Positions 11,330 through 21,369 of a stretch of DNA of 64,000 nt are shown here, one piece after another. The stretch covers positions 1 through 64,000 of the forward strand of contig CAUYUJ010009857.1 in assembly GCA_963575745.1 (NCBI GenBank). The letters run 5' to 3'. The DNA is from Prorocentrum cordatum. Its lineage: Eukaryota > Sar > Dinophyceae > Prorocentrales > Prorocentraceae. The notes beneath the pieces were generated by a model that was given only the letters and a program-made list of their open reading frames with translations, had not been told where the DNA came from and searched no databases. The position numbers and the translations under genes were made by a program. The number at the start of each line of letters is the position of its first letter. The stretch's first letter is position 1.

Positions 11330-11655
11330 CCCTCCTCCTCCTCCTCATGTCCTCCTGGTCCTCCTCGTCCTCTTCCTCCTTTTCTTAATCCTCTTTCTAT
11401 CCTCCTCCTCCTGTTCCGACTCCCACTGCCCTTCCTTCCCCCTTCCTCCTATGGAGGAGAGGGCGGGGGGTGGGAGGGGGAGCGGGCGGGCGGGAGAGGG
11501 TGGAGGGGAGGGGATGGGAGAGGTGGGAGGAGGAGGGGGGAGGAGGAGAAGGGAGGAGGACGAGGAGGAGGGGGAGGAGGAGGAGGAGGACGGGGGGGAG
11601 GATGAGGAGGAAGAGGAGAAGGACGGGGAGGAGGAGGAAGAGGAGGAGGGGGATC
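11330..11655. repeat. TCC tract switching to GGA tract
   Basis: Pyrimidine repeat to about 11450, then a purine GGA repeat on the same strand from about 11455 to 11655, giving an imperfect inverted arrangement able to fold back. Confidence 0.8.
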
Positions 11656-11659
11656 CCGA

Positions 11660-11762
11660 GGAGGGCAGAGTAACTGGCAGTCCTGAACTGCGTCTCTGCT
11701 GGAGCCCCTCGCTGATCTCGACGTTGTCCAGGGTGGCCTGCGGTCGAGGCAACCGATCTCCC
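11660..11762 (-). CDS. Possible internal exon (ATLDNVEISEGLQQRR)
   Basis: The minus frame reads PQATLDNVEISEGLQQRRSS. It looks protein-like, but neither border nor partner exons are certain. The plus strand (VTGSPELRLCWSPSLIS) is also open. Confidence 0.25.
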
Positions 11763-12031
11763 CTCGTCGTCGCCGTTGCCGTCGCCAGAGGACGAGCGGG
11801 CGACGAGGTGAAGGATGGGGGGGAGGATCAGGAACATGATAGGATATGGATAATGATAAGGGTCGGGGCAAGGAGGGCGCGGGCGAGGACGAGGATATGG
11901 GGCGCCGCCGTCGCCCAGGGATGAGGACGAGGACCGAGCGATAGGACGAGTTTTTTTTCTTGGGATGTGTTGCTCGGTCGCAGCATCAAGTTGGTGACAA
12001 GGGACTCCTGCCTAGCGTGCGTTCGCGGGCC

Positions 12032-14705
12032 ATGGCCAAGCGTCGGCGCACGGTCGAGTTCCCTGTTGCTGCCGACAGCGAGGGCGACAGGCGTGAGGCA
12101 GGCAAATCTTTGTTGTGTGAACTTCAACGCCTGTATTGCATTGGTCGGCTTGAGGCGACATCCTTCTGTGAAATCGTTTGGCTCGCGGCCCGATCAGGGG
12201 CCATGCTCGATAATTCTTGGGGGAAGAAGCCTGGTGACCCTTCGAGGGGCCATTGCCAAGAAGTGGTTGACCGCAAATTGGCCTCAGCAGGTTTGGGCAA
12301 AACGAAACCATTGATGTTGTCGGTGCCTGGGCAAACGTCAGCAAACGCCACTCGGCATGACCTTAGGCTGCATGTAAGACCGTTCCATGAGCTGTTACAT
12401 GAGGAGGTGTCCTCGCGCGGGCTCGATGTGATGAGAGGGAAATTCGAACGGAGGCAGTGGCCGAGGTCGTACTGGGATCACCCCGTTGTACGGAATGCAC
12501 CGCCAGGCACATTCACAATCCCCCTCGGGTTGTTTGTTGATGCTGCTCGGTATGGGGGGCAAGCGTCCTCGGGAAAGCAACGGTCAGTGTTGGCGATGTC
12601 CCTTGTGAATATGCTAACAGGCCGACGGCACGTCAGTGTGTTGATACGGAAACAGTTGGCGTGTAAGTGCGGGTGTCGGGGGCATTGTACGTACTCCCGC
12701 ATTTTTGGGTGTGCTGCTTGGTGCGCCTCGGCATTAGCGGATGGGTTGTTTCCCGCGCGTGGCGTTGACGGCGAGCCATTGCTTGAATTGGATAGGATTG
12801 CCCGAGCTGGCTCGGACATGGGTTTTCGCGGTGCAATCGTTCATTTAATGTTGGACTGGGAGGGGCTCACCGACTTATTCAAAGTACCCACTTGGTCACA
12901 CAAGTATAACCCATGCCCGCTGTGCACGGCGACATTGGCAGACCGCCACGACTATAGGTGAGCGCTTTTTTGCTCGATGGAGGAGAGGGGAAGGTGGGGC
13001 GAGACTGAGGAGGGGGCTGGGAGGGGCGACGAGCGGCGACGACTGCGACGATCAAACGACAACAATCGACAAACCTGCGACAGCGAGTCTGTAAGGGAGA
13101 TGCTGGTCGAGTTGTTTAGGGTACCCCGCCCCGCCTCCCGCCACCCGCTGCACAGAAGTAAAACACATATCTCAGAAACTTGACTTTGGACGCGTCGCCG
13201 TGGGAGACGCACGCACCTGATGTTCACGAGCTCGCATGTGCCGACTCAGAGAAATGGATTCGCCTCAATACTAAGGAGGACCTGCTGTAAGATAACCTGG
13301 CGGGAATACCATGCCATCTACCCCTGCCACCCATGCCCCTCCAGACTGCATCTCGCTCTCTTCGTCCCCGCCCGTCTCCGCGTCCTCCTCATCGCACTCC
13401 TCCTCATGCTTATCCCTCAACGTCCCTCCGCGTCCCTCCGCGTCCTCCACGTCCCTCCCGCGCGTCGTCCGAGGGGGGTTGGGGGTGAGGTTGATTCTTG
13501 TTCCGCGCACCCCCTAGGAATGGGATGCCGTCCAGGCCGCGTGCGTCTTCGGATACGACAAGCGTTCAAAATCTGGTTTTGGCTTGTGCGCCACTTTCAG
13601 CTGTGAGCCCATCAACCCCGAGAGCTCTCGTATCCTGAAAGGCGATTTGCTCCCACCGCAGCCTGGGCTGGAAGACGTCGCGGCGCACCCGACTTTGACG
13701 ACGCCGCGGTGGCTCCGTTTCTGGAGGCGCAACAGACGTTGCAGGGTGACGGCTCGGAATGCGCTCCTAGATTTTGATCTAGGCATTTCGATTGTTGATT
13801 CCTACGGTATTGATTTCACGCACACCATATGTTTAGGCGTCATGGCCAGCGTTGTGACTACCTTTGTTTGGGCCCTGGCTGGAGAAAATCCTGAGTTCGG
13901 ATCGAACCTGGCAGAAAAATCTGTTCGAGAGTTTACTTGTGCAGGCAAGCTTGCAGAGAACCTGGAAGGATACTTCAGATCGCAACGGTTGCTTGGCAAT
14001 AACCCCGAGGTCATTGATTGCTTGAACATGTCGATGTTTAAGGACAAGCTGAAAACAAAAGCTGGAGAAGCCCGTTGGTTGTTTAGGTGGCGCGTTGATG
14101 AGGGGATCCCGAAATACAGCGAATCTTTGAAGCAGGGGCAGCGGCTCCTTGAGTGCGCCAGGGCGCTTGGGGAATGGGATAAATATTTGGCATCGCTGTC
14201 CGACGTTCCGAGCCACGGGGAGTGCCAGCAGTTACGGCGCCTGTGCATTCGCCACCTGCGACTGCTGAAGGTTGCTGGCATCAAACCTATGCCAAAACAT
14301 CATATGATGTGGCACCTGACTGATAGGACGCTGGCGTTCAATCGTATGGGGTTGAATGGGGGTAAGGGGGCTGAGGGGGCAGGGTGTGGCCGCAAAACGA
14401 AAGTCTAAGACATCTTCGAAACATCTGAGCTGCCCCGACAAGATAGCAAGCTGCCCCCCCTCCCCCAGACTCCACCCACGCGGCCGCACCTTGAACCCTT
14501 CGAATTTTGGGAAGCCCAGCAGGACCGAACGATGTGGTCACCCTCGTTTGTATGCAACGTGGACGGACGAATCCCTCAATAGCCTGATTGCTTCCATGGC
14601 TGCGGCGTCATATGCCAGGGAGGGCGTTTGGGAGAAAGGCATGTTTTGCCGTTTAGATTTGCAGGCCCATCTAGGGATCGGGGCGTCAGCAGAGAAGGAA
14701 TATTA
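12032..14705 (+). CDS. Multi-exon gene, family with a Cys-x2-Cys zone and DxxHTxxLGV-like motif (copy 1)
   Basis: Exon 1 starts at ATG 12032 (MAKRRRTVEFPVAADSEGD) and runs to 12957. It has IPLGLFVDAARYGG, the Cys cluster CKCGCRGHC, VDGEPL and YNPCPLCTATLADRHDYR. The donor ATAG|GTGAGC and acceptor TCTCAG|AAA (exon 2 from 13176, TLDASPWETHAPDVHELAC) match in phase. Exon 2 ends near 13286 (GTAAGA, or a GA donor a few codons earlier, which fits phase better). Exon 3 starts at 13518 (WDAVQAACVFGYDKRSKSG) and includes IDFTHTICLGVM, EARWLFRW and KHHMMWHLTDRTLAFNRMG, with donor GGGG|GTAAGG. The last exon reads PRLYATWTDESLNSLIASMA and stops at 14705; joining it to exon 3 needs one more base in a G5 run. 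The minus-strand gene at 22819-25451 shares the order of motifs. Function unknown; a transposase-like role is possible, but I cannot show catalytic residues. Confidence 0.72.
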
Positions 14706-14775
14706 GAGATCCGTCCTCTCCTCCGTCCTCTCCTCTCCTCCGCCCTCTCCCGCCAACCCGACACCTCCCCCCATC
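14706..14775. repeat. CTCC-rich spacer
   Basis: Short CCTCTCC tract directly after the stop of the previous gene. No poly(A) signal is recognised. Confidence 0.5.
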
Positions 14776-14854
14776 CACGTTCCCAGCGCGCCTTGTGGTA
14801 CTTGATCTCGTCGTTGTCGTACTTGGTCTTGTCGAGGGCGCCTGCGCTCCCCAT
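14776..14854 (-). CDS. Possible first exon (GSAGALDKTKYDNDEIKYHK)
   Basis: ATG at 14854 on the minus strand opens a charged frame ending near donor GAAC|GTGGATGG. No downstream partner exon is found, because the sequence beyond is antisense to the plus-strand gene. Could be an exon of a gene with a very long intron, or chance. Confidence 0.35.
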
Positions 14855-15068
14855 GCGCCCTCAGGAGGCTTCGATGGAAAGCTGGGGTGCTCGCGAGAGA
14901 GGCCGAGGGAAGAGGCGTTTCCAATTTCTAGTGCAGGCCACGGGCTCGAGACGCGTTTGTGGCAATGTCTGTCCCCATCCGATGCAGTTCGGATCCCAAC
15001 TACGTGAACCCATATATACGACACCTACCCGATACGAGCCCCGCCTCCGAGAAGGCTGTCTTTCGTAG

Positions 15069-15661
15069 AGGTGGCCAGGGAAGGGCTAAACGGGGCGCAC
15101 CCAGGGCCAAGAGAGGCGGTGGTAGAGGGGCCGTTCGAGGCCGGTGGGGGAGGGGGGGTCGAGGAGGAGGAGGAGGGGGATGATGAGGAGGAGGGGGGGG
15201 AAAGGGTGAGGGGTTCCAGACCGCCAGGAAATCGCGTGCGGGATCCGCGCGATGGCCAACGCGAGTAAGAGCGGAGCACAGGTGGCGAACTTGATTCGAG
15301 ACTCCGTGGGTCAGGCCAGTCCTCCCCTCTGCCCCCTCCTCCTCCTCCTCCTTCTCCTGCCCCTCCTCGATCCTCTTCCTCCACCTCCCCCTTATCCTGC
15401 TTTCCCTGCTCCTCCTCCCCTCTCCTCCTGCCCCCCTCCTGCCTCCCCACCCAGGGCTGGCAAGAACTTCTGAGGGCGTCCACCCGTACTGTTAGGGCCC
15501 CTCAGGAAAGTTTGACGCATGAGTGGATGAAAGAACTGGCAAAGGCTGGTGTCCACACCAACTGGTGGTACTTAGCTGGTTTTGAAGGGCCCGTGCTAGA
15601 GAATGGGGACCCAGCCCGAGAGATTCTCGACGAAGAGATCGAGTGGGGCTGGATTGGGTAG
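15069..15661 (+). CDS. Three-exon gene segment, unknown product
   Basis: Exon a ends at 15143 (VAREGLNGAHPGPREAVVEG, then PFEA, donor G|GTGGGG). Exon b is 15220-15313 (RQEIACGIRAMANASKSGAQ, then VANLIRDSVGQ). Exon c is 15455-15661 (GWQELLRASTRTVRAPQES, HEWMKELAKAGVHTNWWYLA, EILDEEIEWGWIG, stop). Phases agree: G plus AC across the first intron, phase 0 across the second. The second intron needs a GC donor (CAG|GCCAGT), a type known in dinoflagellates. Introns are only 76 nt (GGA) and 141 nt (CCT). The stop TAG overlaps a possible GTAGAC donor, so the protein may go on. Upstream exons are not found. No family recognised. Confidence 0.6.
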
Positions 15662-16090
15662 ACGCGATCGCCATGGCCCGTGGGACGGGGAAGGTAGGCA
15701 TGAATATCAAAGCAGGGTAAGGGCCCATGAAAAGGAAGAGGTGAGGAGGAGAGAGAAGGGAAGGAGACGGAGGGGGAGGAGGGACAGGAGGAGGAAGGAG
15801 CACGACCAACTCACGCTTAGGATAAGAGGATTGCGAGGAGGAGGAAGAGGATAAGCAAAGTGTGAAGGGGCGAGGACGAATGAAGATGACGAGGTTGAGG
15901 AGAAGGGAGCTGAAAGGAGAAACGACGGGGGGATGAGGAGGCACTAATGGAAGAAGGCAGGGGGTTCGCGGAGGAGGAGGAGGAATATGAGGGAGAAGAG
16001 GATCACATGACAGAGGACGGTTGTCTGCTCTGCTGCTCGGCGCACCGTGCACTTCTGCGCCACGGTTGAGAAAGTCACCACCCTCAATGG
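15662..16090. other. No gene called; purine-rich
   Basis: GGAGGA/GAGGAAG-rich with short mixed stretches. Minus-strand frames here are proline-rich antisense of purine repeat. Confidence 0.5.
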
Positions 16091-16909
16091 TCAACGGCTG
16101 TCCGCCTGCCGCCACTCCTGGCGTCTAGTCTGGCTGCGGGTCTGCTTGGGGGGAGGAGTGCTTTCTTGGGGGGGGCCTGGGGACCATGATCGTCTTGGGC
16201 GTCGTGGCGTGCTTTCTGCTGATCTTCGGGCGTCTTGATTCGGAGCCCTGGTTTTCTCTAGTGCCTTTGGTTTTCTCGTGGACTCTGGAGGTTCTCTTGG
16301 ACGGTGTATTCTCAGAGGCTTCTTTGGGGGCTCCTTCTTTGAGGGCATCTCGGCTGCGTGTCCAGGGCTCGGGGGCGTTGCGGCCTTGGGGATCTTAAGG
16401 GGTCTTGGGCTGCATATCGGGTCTCGAGGATTCTTGCGGGACATTGGGTTTCCTGGAAGCTCGGCATGCGTTGGGCTTGTTTGGGCTGCTTCGGGATTCG
16501 GGCTTGTCCTCTGGGGGCCGTCTTGGAGGGCGTCTCGGTGGCAGTCTTGGAGGGCATCTCGGAGGCCGTCTTGGAGAATGTCTCGGTGGCAGTCTTGGAT
16601 CCTCCTCCTCCTCCTCCTCCTCCTCGGGCACTGTAGGAGGTGAAGGCAACGTAAGTCCTGTAAGCCCGACTGCCGCGGGGGTCGTGGTAACAGCCCTTCT
16701 TCCCCCCTCAAGGGATGGGAGGGGCTGTTACCTGGGCGCACTCTGTGCGTCACCCCGCGGCCCGATCGGCAATGGGCCTCTGCAGCCAGAGGACCCTGCC
16801 CCACCCCGTCCCTCCGCCCATCTTCCAGTCGGAAGGTGGGCAGAGGGGGGGCCCTTCCTTGCCCTCCGATTGGAGGGCATCGATGGGCGCGCCCCTCCTT
16901 GCGCTCCAA
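16091..16909 (-). CDS. Low-confidence open frame, P/R/K-rich
   Basis: A 272-codon minus frame rich in Pro, Arg, Lys and Ser (KIPKAATPPSPGHAAEMPSK). It contains a 24-bp tandem repeat at about 16515-16605 (TCTTGGAGGGC..TCTCGGTGGC). The plus strand is also open in places. High GC alone could keep it open, so I treat it as possible only. Confidence 0.25.
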   Translation of the reverse strand: MERKEGRAHRCPPIGGQGRAPPLPTFRLEDGRRDGVGQGPLAAEAHCRSGRGVTHRVRPGNSPSHPLRGEEGLLPRPPRQSGLQDLRCLHLLQCPRRRRRRRRIQDCHRDILQDGLRDALQDCHRDALQDGPQRTSPNPEAAQTSPTHAELPGNPMSRKNPRDPICSPRPLKIPKAATPPSPGHAAEMPSKKEPPKKPLRIHRPREPPESTRKPKALEKTRAPNQDARRSAESTPRRPRRSWSPGPPQESTPPPKQTRSQTRRQEWRQADSR

Positions 16910-17179
16910 CTGGAGGGCAAGGAAGGGCCCCAGGGGGAGGCTCCCCGTCTTAGGGCATTGCGCTCAGGGAGCCTCGCGGCGGCGGGGCCTCGCCCCCCTT
17001 TCTTTTTTTTTTCCTTTCGAACGGGTGCGAATTTCGATTGCGACGAATCCAGTCGAGGCGACGAGGGTTGCCCTGGGGCCATGGAGAAAAAAATCGCCCA
17101 CCTCCACCTCCCCCCCCGCAGTTGCGCGGCTGGTGCCGCCCAGGATCGACGGCGACGGCGGCCGCTGCTCCTTCGAAGG
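16910..17179. other. No gene called; mixed GC-rich sequence
   Basis: Includes a T-run (16993-17017) and C-rich stretch. Near 16850-16930 the phrase CTCC..TTGGAGGGCA is repeated as imperfect hairpins. Confidence 0.4.
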
Positions 17180-17520
17180 AGGAGAAGGAGAAGGAGGGGG
17201 AGAAAGAGGAGGAGGAGGAGGAAGAGGAGGAGGAAGAGGAGGAGGATGAGGAGGAGGAGGAGGAGGAGGAGGAGGTGGATGCACAGCAGCAGCAATCGCA
17301 ACAGGGCGCAGAGAGGGTGAGAGGGTGATGAGGGTGGCTACTCCCAAACAGAAATTTAGCAGGAGGGGGACGAAGAGGAGGAAGAAGAGGTTCGGGAAGT
17401 AAACGGTGAGGGGGGAGGGAGGATGGAGGGAGACGGATGAGGAGAAGGATGAGGAAGTGGAAAAATGAGGAGGAGGAGGAGGAGGAGGAGGAGGAGGAGG
17501 AGGAGGAGGAGGGGGGAGGA
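17180..17520. repeat. GGA repeats in two blocks
   Basis: GGAGGAGG at 17190-17275 and 17465-17515, separated by mixed purine-rich sequence. Confidence 0.85.
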
Positions 17521-17524
17521 GACT

Positions 17525-17645
17525 TATAATGATAAGGGTGGTCGTGCGTGACATCCCTCTGGGATGATAAGGGTTGTATAATGATAAGGGTAATGATAAG
17601 GGTGGTCGTGCGTGACATTCCTCTGAGAGGAGACTTATAATTACG
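17525..17645. repeat. Direct repeat with GATAAGGGTGGTCGTGCGTG
   Basis: Two copies of a unit containing GGTGGTCGTGCGTGACAT and CCTCTG, plus extra TAATGATAAGGGT phrases, between the GGA block and the next exon. On the minus strand it lies just after donor CTC|GTAATT. Confidence 0.75.
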
Positions 17646-17649
17646 AGGG

Positions 17650-17960
17650 TCGAACGTGGCCTCCTCTGGGAGGCCCAGGCGGCGGCGGCGCTTGAAAACG
17701 CGCCTCGCCGCCACCGCCGCCAAGGGCCCCCCAGGAGGAGTGACGGGGGCCCGCCGGTCCGAGCCTGGCTTCGTCTTGGCCTTGCTCTTGCCCTTGTCCG
17801 AGCCCTTGCTGTCCTTGCCCTTGCTCTTGCATCCCTTGCCCTTGTCCGAGCCCTTGCTGCCCTTGCCCCTGTATTTGCCCTTGCCCTTGCCCTTCCCCTT
17901 GCCATGGAGGAGGTTATACAACCAGGTGGGCGGTCGTGGCGGCTCGTACGATGGCGACAT
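17650..17960 (-). CDS. First exon of a GKGKG protein
   Basis: ATG at 17960 (minus) opens SPSYEPPRPPTWLYNLLHG, then alternating GKGKGKYRGKGSKGSDKGK and SKGKDSKGSDKGK tracts, then VFKRRRRLGLPEEATFDP. A likely donor is CTC|GTAATT near 17647. The start and style match dinoflagellate GKG-rich proteins. Function unknown; strong positive charge suggests nucleic-acid contact (inference). Downstream exons are not resolved because the minus-strand sequence beyond is GGA/TCC repeat. Confidence 0.55.
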
Positions 17961-17965
17961 TCGCG

Positions 17966-18140
17966 CGTTGCTAAAGGTGCCCCTGGCCCAAGACGCCACC
18001 AGGAGTTAGTTCCGGGAAGGCCCCCAGGACGTCCAGAGTAACCCTCACGCGGCCCAGGGGTTCCCCGTTATCCAAAACATGTGGCGAAACGCTAAAGGAA
18101 CCTTGGGCCAGGGGCACCATTAGCAGCGCCCGAGACGTCG
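17966..18140. repeat. Foldback with GGTGCCCCTGGCCCAAG arms
   Basis: Left arm GCTAAAGGTGCCCCTGGCCC (17970) and right arm GGGCCAGGGGCACCATTAGC (ending about 18125) are inverted copies about 100 bases apart. It lies immediately upstream of the minus-strand ATG at 17960. Confidence 0.7.
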
Positions 18141-18159
18141 CTGGGGAGTCAACGACGGG

Positions 18160-18351
18160 AGTGCGATCGCCGTCGGAAAGGAAATCGGGCTGGACGTCGG
18201 ACTCCGAGGGGTTGGGCGCGTCGGGCTCGGCGTCGGGCTCCGTCGGGCTGGGCGCGTTGGATTGGGCGTCGGGCTCCGTCGGGCTAGGCGCGTCAGGCTG
18301 GGCGCGTCGGGCTGCGCAGGGCTGGGCGCGGGCTGGGCGTCGACCGTGCAT
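18160..18351 (-). CDS. Low-confidence D/P/S repeat frame
   Basis: The minus frame has PDAPSPTEPDAQSNAPSPTE repeats, caused by tandem GGCGCGTCGGGCT DNA. It stays open to a stop at 17971, across the foldback, so coding is doubtful. Confidence 0.2.
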
Positions 18352-18479
18352 CTGAAGGCTCGGGCTTTGCGTCGGGCTGGGCGCGTCGGGGCGTCGAAAT
18401 TCGAAAGCTCGGCAAGATCGATGGCTACGGATCGACGCTGGGGCTCAGAGCCCTCTCCTGATGTCCCGAGAGAGGCGGA

Positions 18480-18790
18480 GGAGGGAGACGGAGGGGGAGG
18501 AGGAGGAGGAGGAAGAGGAGGAGGGGGAGGAGGAGGGATGAGGAGGCGGAGTGAGGAGGAGGAGGAGGAGGAGGAGGAGGAGGAGGAGGAGGGAGGAACG
18601 GCCCCAGCAGGAAAGGACCCCAGGACGCGACCCTGAGCTCCAGCAGGAAAGGACAGCAGGAGAGTGCCCTGAACTTCTCTTCCTTTCCTCCCTCCCTCCC
18701 TCCCTCCTTCCTCATTATCTCCGTCCTCTTCCTCCTTCCTCCTTCCTCCTCCTCCTCCTCCTCTCCCTCCTCCTCGTCGTCATCATCCTC
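18480..18790. repeat. GGA block, a short unique part, then TCC block
   Basis: Purine repeat 18480-18595, a 20-base duplicated phrase GAGCTCCAGCAGGAAAGGAC (about 18600-18660), then pyrimidine repeat 18690-18785. The opposite-strand arms could pair. Confidence 0.75.
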
Positions 18791-18888
18791 ATACTTCTTC
18801 TTCTCATCCTGATCGCGTGCGTGCTGCCACCGCTGATCGGTCTCTCCACCCTCTCTTACCATCCTCGTCCGTGGCCATTGTCGAGCTC

Positions 18889-18917
18889 GTAAGCCTGGGC
18901 CTAAGCCCAGGCTTACG
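18889..18917. repeat. Perfect short hairpin GTAAGCCTGGGC
   Basis: GTAAGCCTGGGC and GCCCAGGCTTAC flank a 4-base loop. Each strand begins with GTAAG, so both strands carry a donor-like sequence. A minus-strand ATG nearby (18878) reads MATDED then G|GTAAGA. Confidence 0.7.
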
Positions 18918-19101
18918 ATCTCGGCCGCACCGCAGCCGTGGCGCTGAGTCTCCCTCAAGCCCAGGTGCACTCGGGCCGAGGCCCGCGCGCCTGAGGCTCA
19001 GCCATTGCTCAAGTGCCTCTTCCCTCCTGTCCTCCACGCTGGACTCTCGCCCGCCCTCCTTCGCATCCTCCTCCCGCTACTTCTCCTGGCCGCCTTCTCC
19101 G

Positions 19102-19137
19102 CCGTAGCTATTTTGGCTCAAGCAATTTTGGCTCGTC
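19102..19137 (+). other. Relic of dinoflagellate spliced leader, near full-length plus a second decayed copy
   Basis: 19102-19122 reads CCGTAGC, one changed base (T for C), then ATTTTGGCTCAAG: one mismatch to the known leader. It is followed at once by CAATTTTGGCTC, a second degraded leader 3' half. Two leaders in tandem are the known mark of an mRNA that was trans-spliced, reverse transcribed and re-inserted more than once. The following plus-strand ATG is at 19248 (TTWRAPGRGAPLAS), before a TCC block. Confidence 0.85.
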
Positions 19138-19319
19138 GTTGGGTTGTTCCCCCCTGTTGGTTTGCCCCCTCAGACGCCCCTGCTGGTCGTGCAATCGCGC
19201 CCCCCTGCCCCCCCCCGTCCCTGCCTTTGGCAAGCTGACGCCGTCCATGACGACGTGGCGCGCGCCTGGGCGCGGGGCGCCCCTGGCGTCGCCGACGGGG
19301 GGGCGACGCGGCGACGGGG

Positions 19320-19495
19320 GGGCCTCCTCCTCCTGCTCTTCCTCCTCCTCCGCCTCCTCCTCCTCCTTCCCCCCCTCCTCCTCCTCCTCCTCCTCCTCCT
19401 CCCCCTCCCCCCCCTCCTCCTCCCCCTCCTCCTCCTCCTCCTCCTCCTCCTCCTCCTCCTCTTCCTCCTCCTCCTCCTCCTCTTCCTCCTCGGTG
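19320..19495. repeat. TCC microsatellite
   Basis: CTCCTCCTCC with few interruptions, after the short frame that follows the spliced-leader relic. Confidence 0.95.
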
Positions 19496-19800
19496 GCGAA
19501 GCGGCGACCGCAGCGCCCAGCGGCGACGGAGGGGCGGCGCGGCGACGGCGAGCGGCGACGGCGAGCGGAGACGGGGCGCGCGGCGAAGGCGGCGGCCGAC
19601 GGCGGCGGCACGACGGCGGGCGACGGCGAGGCGACGACGGCGACGCCGACGGGCGACCAGCAGCGGGCTGACAGCAACCGCCCGCGACCCGCGGCGGCGG
19701 CGCGACGGCGGATGACGGCGGGGCGACGACGACGACGGCGACGCCGACGGGCGACCAGCAGCAGCGGGCTGGCAGCAACCGCCCGCGACACGCGCAACGT
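19496..19800. repeat. GGCGACGGCG-type low complexity
   Basis: GCGGCGACGGCGA and a duplicated GGGCGACCAGCAGC phrase. Similar in style to 946-1200. No gene called. Confidence 0.7.
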
Positions 19801-20045
19801 CCAACAACCTCGCACCAACAACCAACCAACCCAACAACCAACCAACAACCAACCAACGACCACCAACAACCAACCCACCAACGACCCACCCAAACCGACC
19901 AGCAACCAGCCAACGACCACCAACAACCAACCAACACCAACAACCAAGCGACAACCAACCAACGACCGCCAACAACCAAACACCCAACAGCCAAACAAAC
20001 CGACCAACAACAACCACAACCAATCAACCAACCAACGAACCCAGC
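19800..20045. repeat. Irregular CCAACAACC array
   Basis: ACCAACCAACAACCAACC with scattered changes. Companion of the cleaner array at 776-945. Confidence 0.9.
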
Positions 20046-20254
20046 AGAAAGAAAAAAACATCATACAATATGTATTTGTATTTGTATGTATTGAATTATA
20101 TATTTTAGCATAAGCACACACACACATATCATATGTAATAATAGAGTTCACACATTTCATCATGTATCATGTGTAGCACCATCATCATTAGTCCGGAAGA
20201 CGTTCAAACATCATCGATAGGCCGGAGGACTCTGTTAGCAAGTCTGCGACCTCT
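20046..20254. other. AT-rich island and satellite border
   Basis: AT-rich (TATTTGTATTTGTATGTA and ATATATTTTAG), then TTAGTCCGGAAG, ATAGGCCGGAGGA and the inverted GTTAGCAAGTC..GCGACCTCTGGG motif shared with 575-690. Confidence 0.7.
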
Positions 20255-20670
20255 GGGACATGAGCACGGCAAATCCCAAATGAGCACGGCAGACCACAAG
20301 AGCACGGCAGACCACACAGGAGCACGGCAGACTCCACAGGAGCACGGCAGACCACAAAGGAGCACGGCAGACCACACAGGAGCCCGGCAGACGCCACAGG
20401 AGCCGGCAGACGCCACAGGAGCACGGCGGAACCCACAGGAGCACGGCAGACCGCGCGCGGGTACAACATAAACGCGCCTTTTTGTTGTACCCCGAACGCC
20501 GCTGGCGTTTCCCAACAGGAGCACGGCAGATCTCACAGGCGCGCGGCAGACCCCAAATGAGCACGGCCGACCACAGGAGCACGGCAGACCCCAAATGAGT
20601 ACGGCAGACCCCAAAAGAGCACCGTAGACGCCTCAGGAGCACGGCTGACCACACAGGAGCACGGCAGCCT
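20255..20670. repeat. Second copy of the 20-bp satellite
   Basis: GAGCACGGCAGACC units in the same strand orientation as 1-572, with more variation and a 60-base interruption near 20456-20510. Confidence 0.95.
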
Positions 20671-20673
20671 GCC

Positions 20674-20815
20674 CAGATCATGCGCGACCCAAAAATTTGG
20701 GTAGCGATCGGGAACGACTGGTCGCGACCGTTACGACCGAAATTTGGGTAGCGATCGGTCGCGGTCGGTCGCGCCCGAGAGCGAAATTTCGCGACCGACG
20801 GTAGCGATTTTTGCA
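20674..20815. repeat. GGTCGCGACC family, copy 1
   Basis: Begins AGATCATGCGCGACCC, then AAATTTGGGTAGCGATCGG twice and GGTCGCGACC/GCGACCG palindromes. The inverse of this order occurs at 41878-42082. Confidence 0.85.
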
Positions 20816-20827
20816 GCACGATGCTGG

Positions 20828-21012
20828 CGCGCCACTCTCCTCGGCGCTTGCGTCGCAGCCCAGCGCTGTGAGGGTGGGGGAGGTGTGGGCGGCGGTGAAG
20901 ATGATGCTGATAAACATCATGGTGGTGATGGTGATGGGGATCATGAGAGCAGAACCGAACATGATGATGATGAGGCGGGTAAGGCAGGGAAGTAGATAGA
21001 ACAATCGTTGGT
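20828..21012. repeat. Dispersed 180-bp unit, copy 1
   Basis: Shares GGCGCTTGCGTCGC, GAGGGTGGGGGAGGTGTG, GAACCGAACATGATGATGA-like and AGAACAA..GTTGGT with 21765-21950 in the same order and strand. Copy 2 is changed at many sites. Confidence 0.75.
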
Positions 21013-21029
21013 GGTCACCATCAGCATCA

Positions 21030-21092
21030 TCAACATCATCGCCATCGTTATCGCCCTCCTTCTCGTTTTCCTCCTCCTCACCATATCATCAC

Positions 21093-21124
<32 letters not shown>

Positions 21125-21180
21125 GCATCATCATCATCATCATCGTCATCGTCATCGTCATCGTCATCATCATCACACCC
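21030..21180. repeat. ATC microsatellite
   Basis: CATCATCATC repeat. A second block lies at 21370-21560. Open frames of poly-Ser or poly-His type are artefacts. Confidence 0.9.
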
Positions 21181-21369
21181 TTCGCTTCGTTACTTACACA
21201 GGACGATCAGTTCAAACGCACGCGGCATGCGTGCTAACGCTGGTGACAATACCTTGTGCCAGGCCATGCACGTCGGGCGCACCCTGTAATTATTCAGATA
21301 AAAACAATAACACGTAGCTGCGCGTCGATACGAGAGTACGAGCGGCGCAGATGATACAATACTATGTAG

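Noticed and set aside
18880-18920. Rho-independent terminator
   Set aside because: The hairpin is perfect but there is no T-run, and the genome is eukaryotic.
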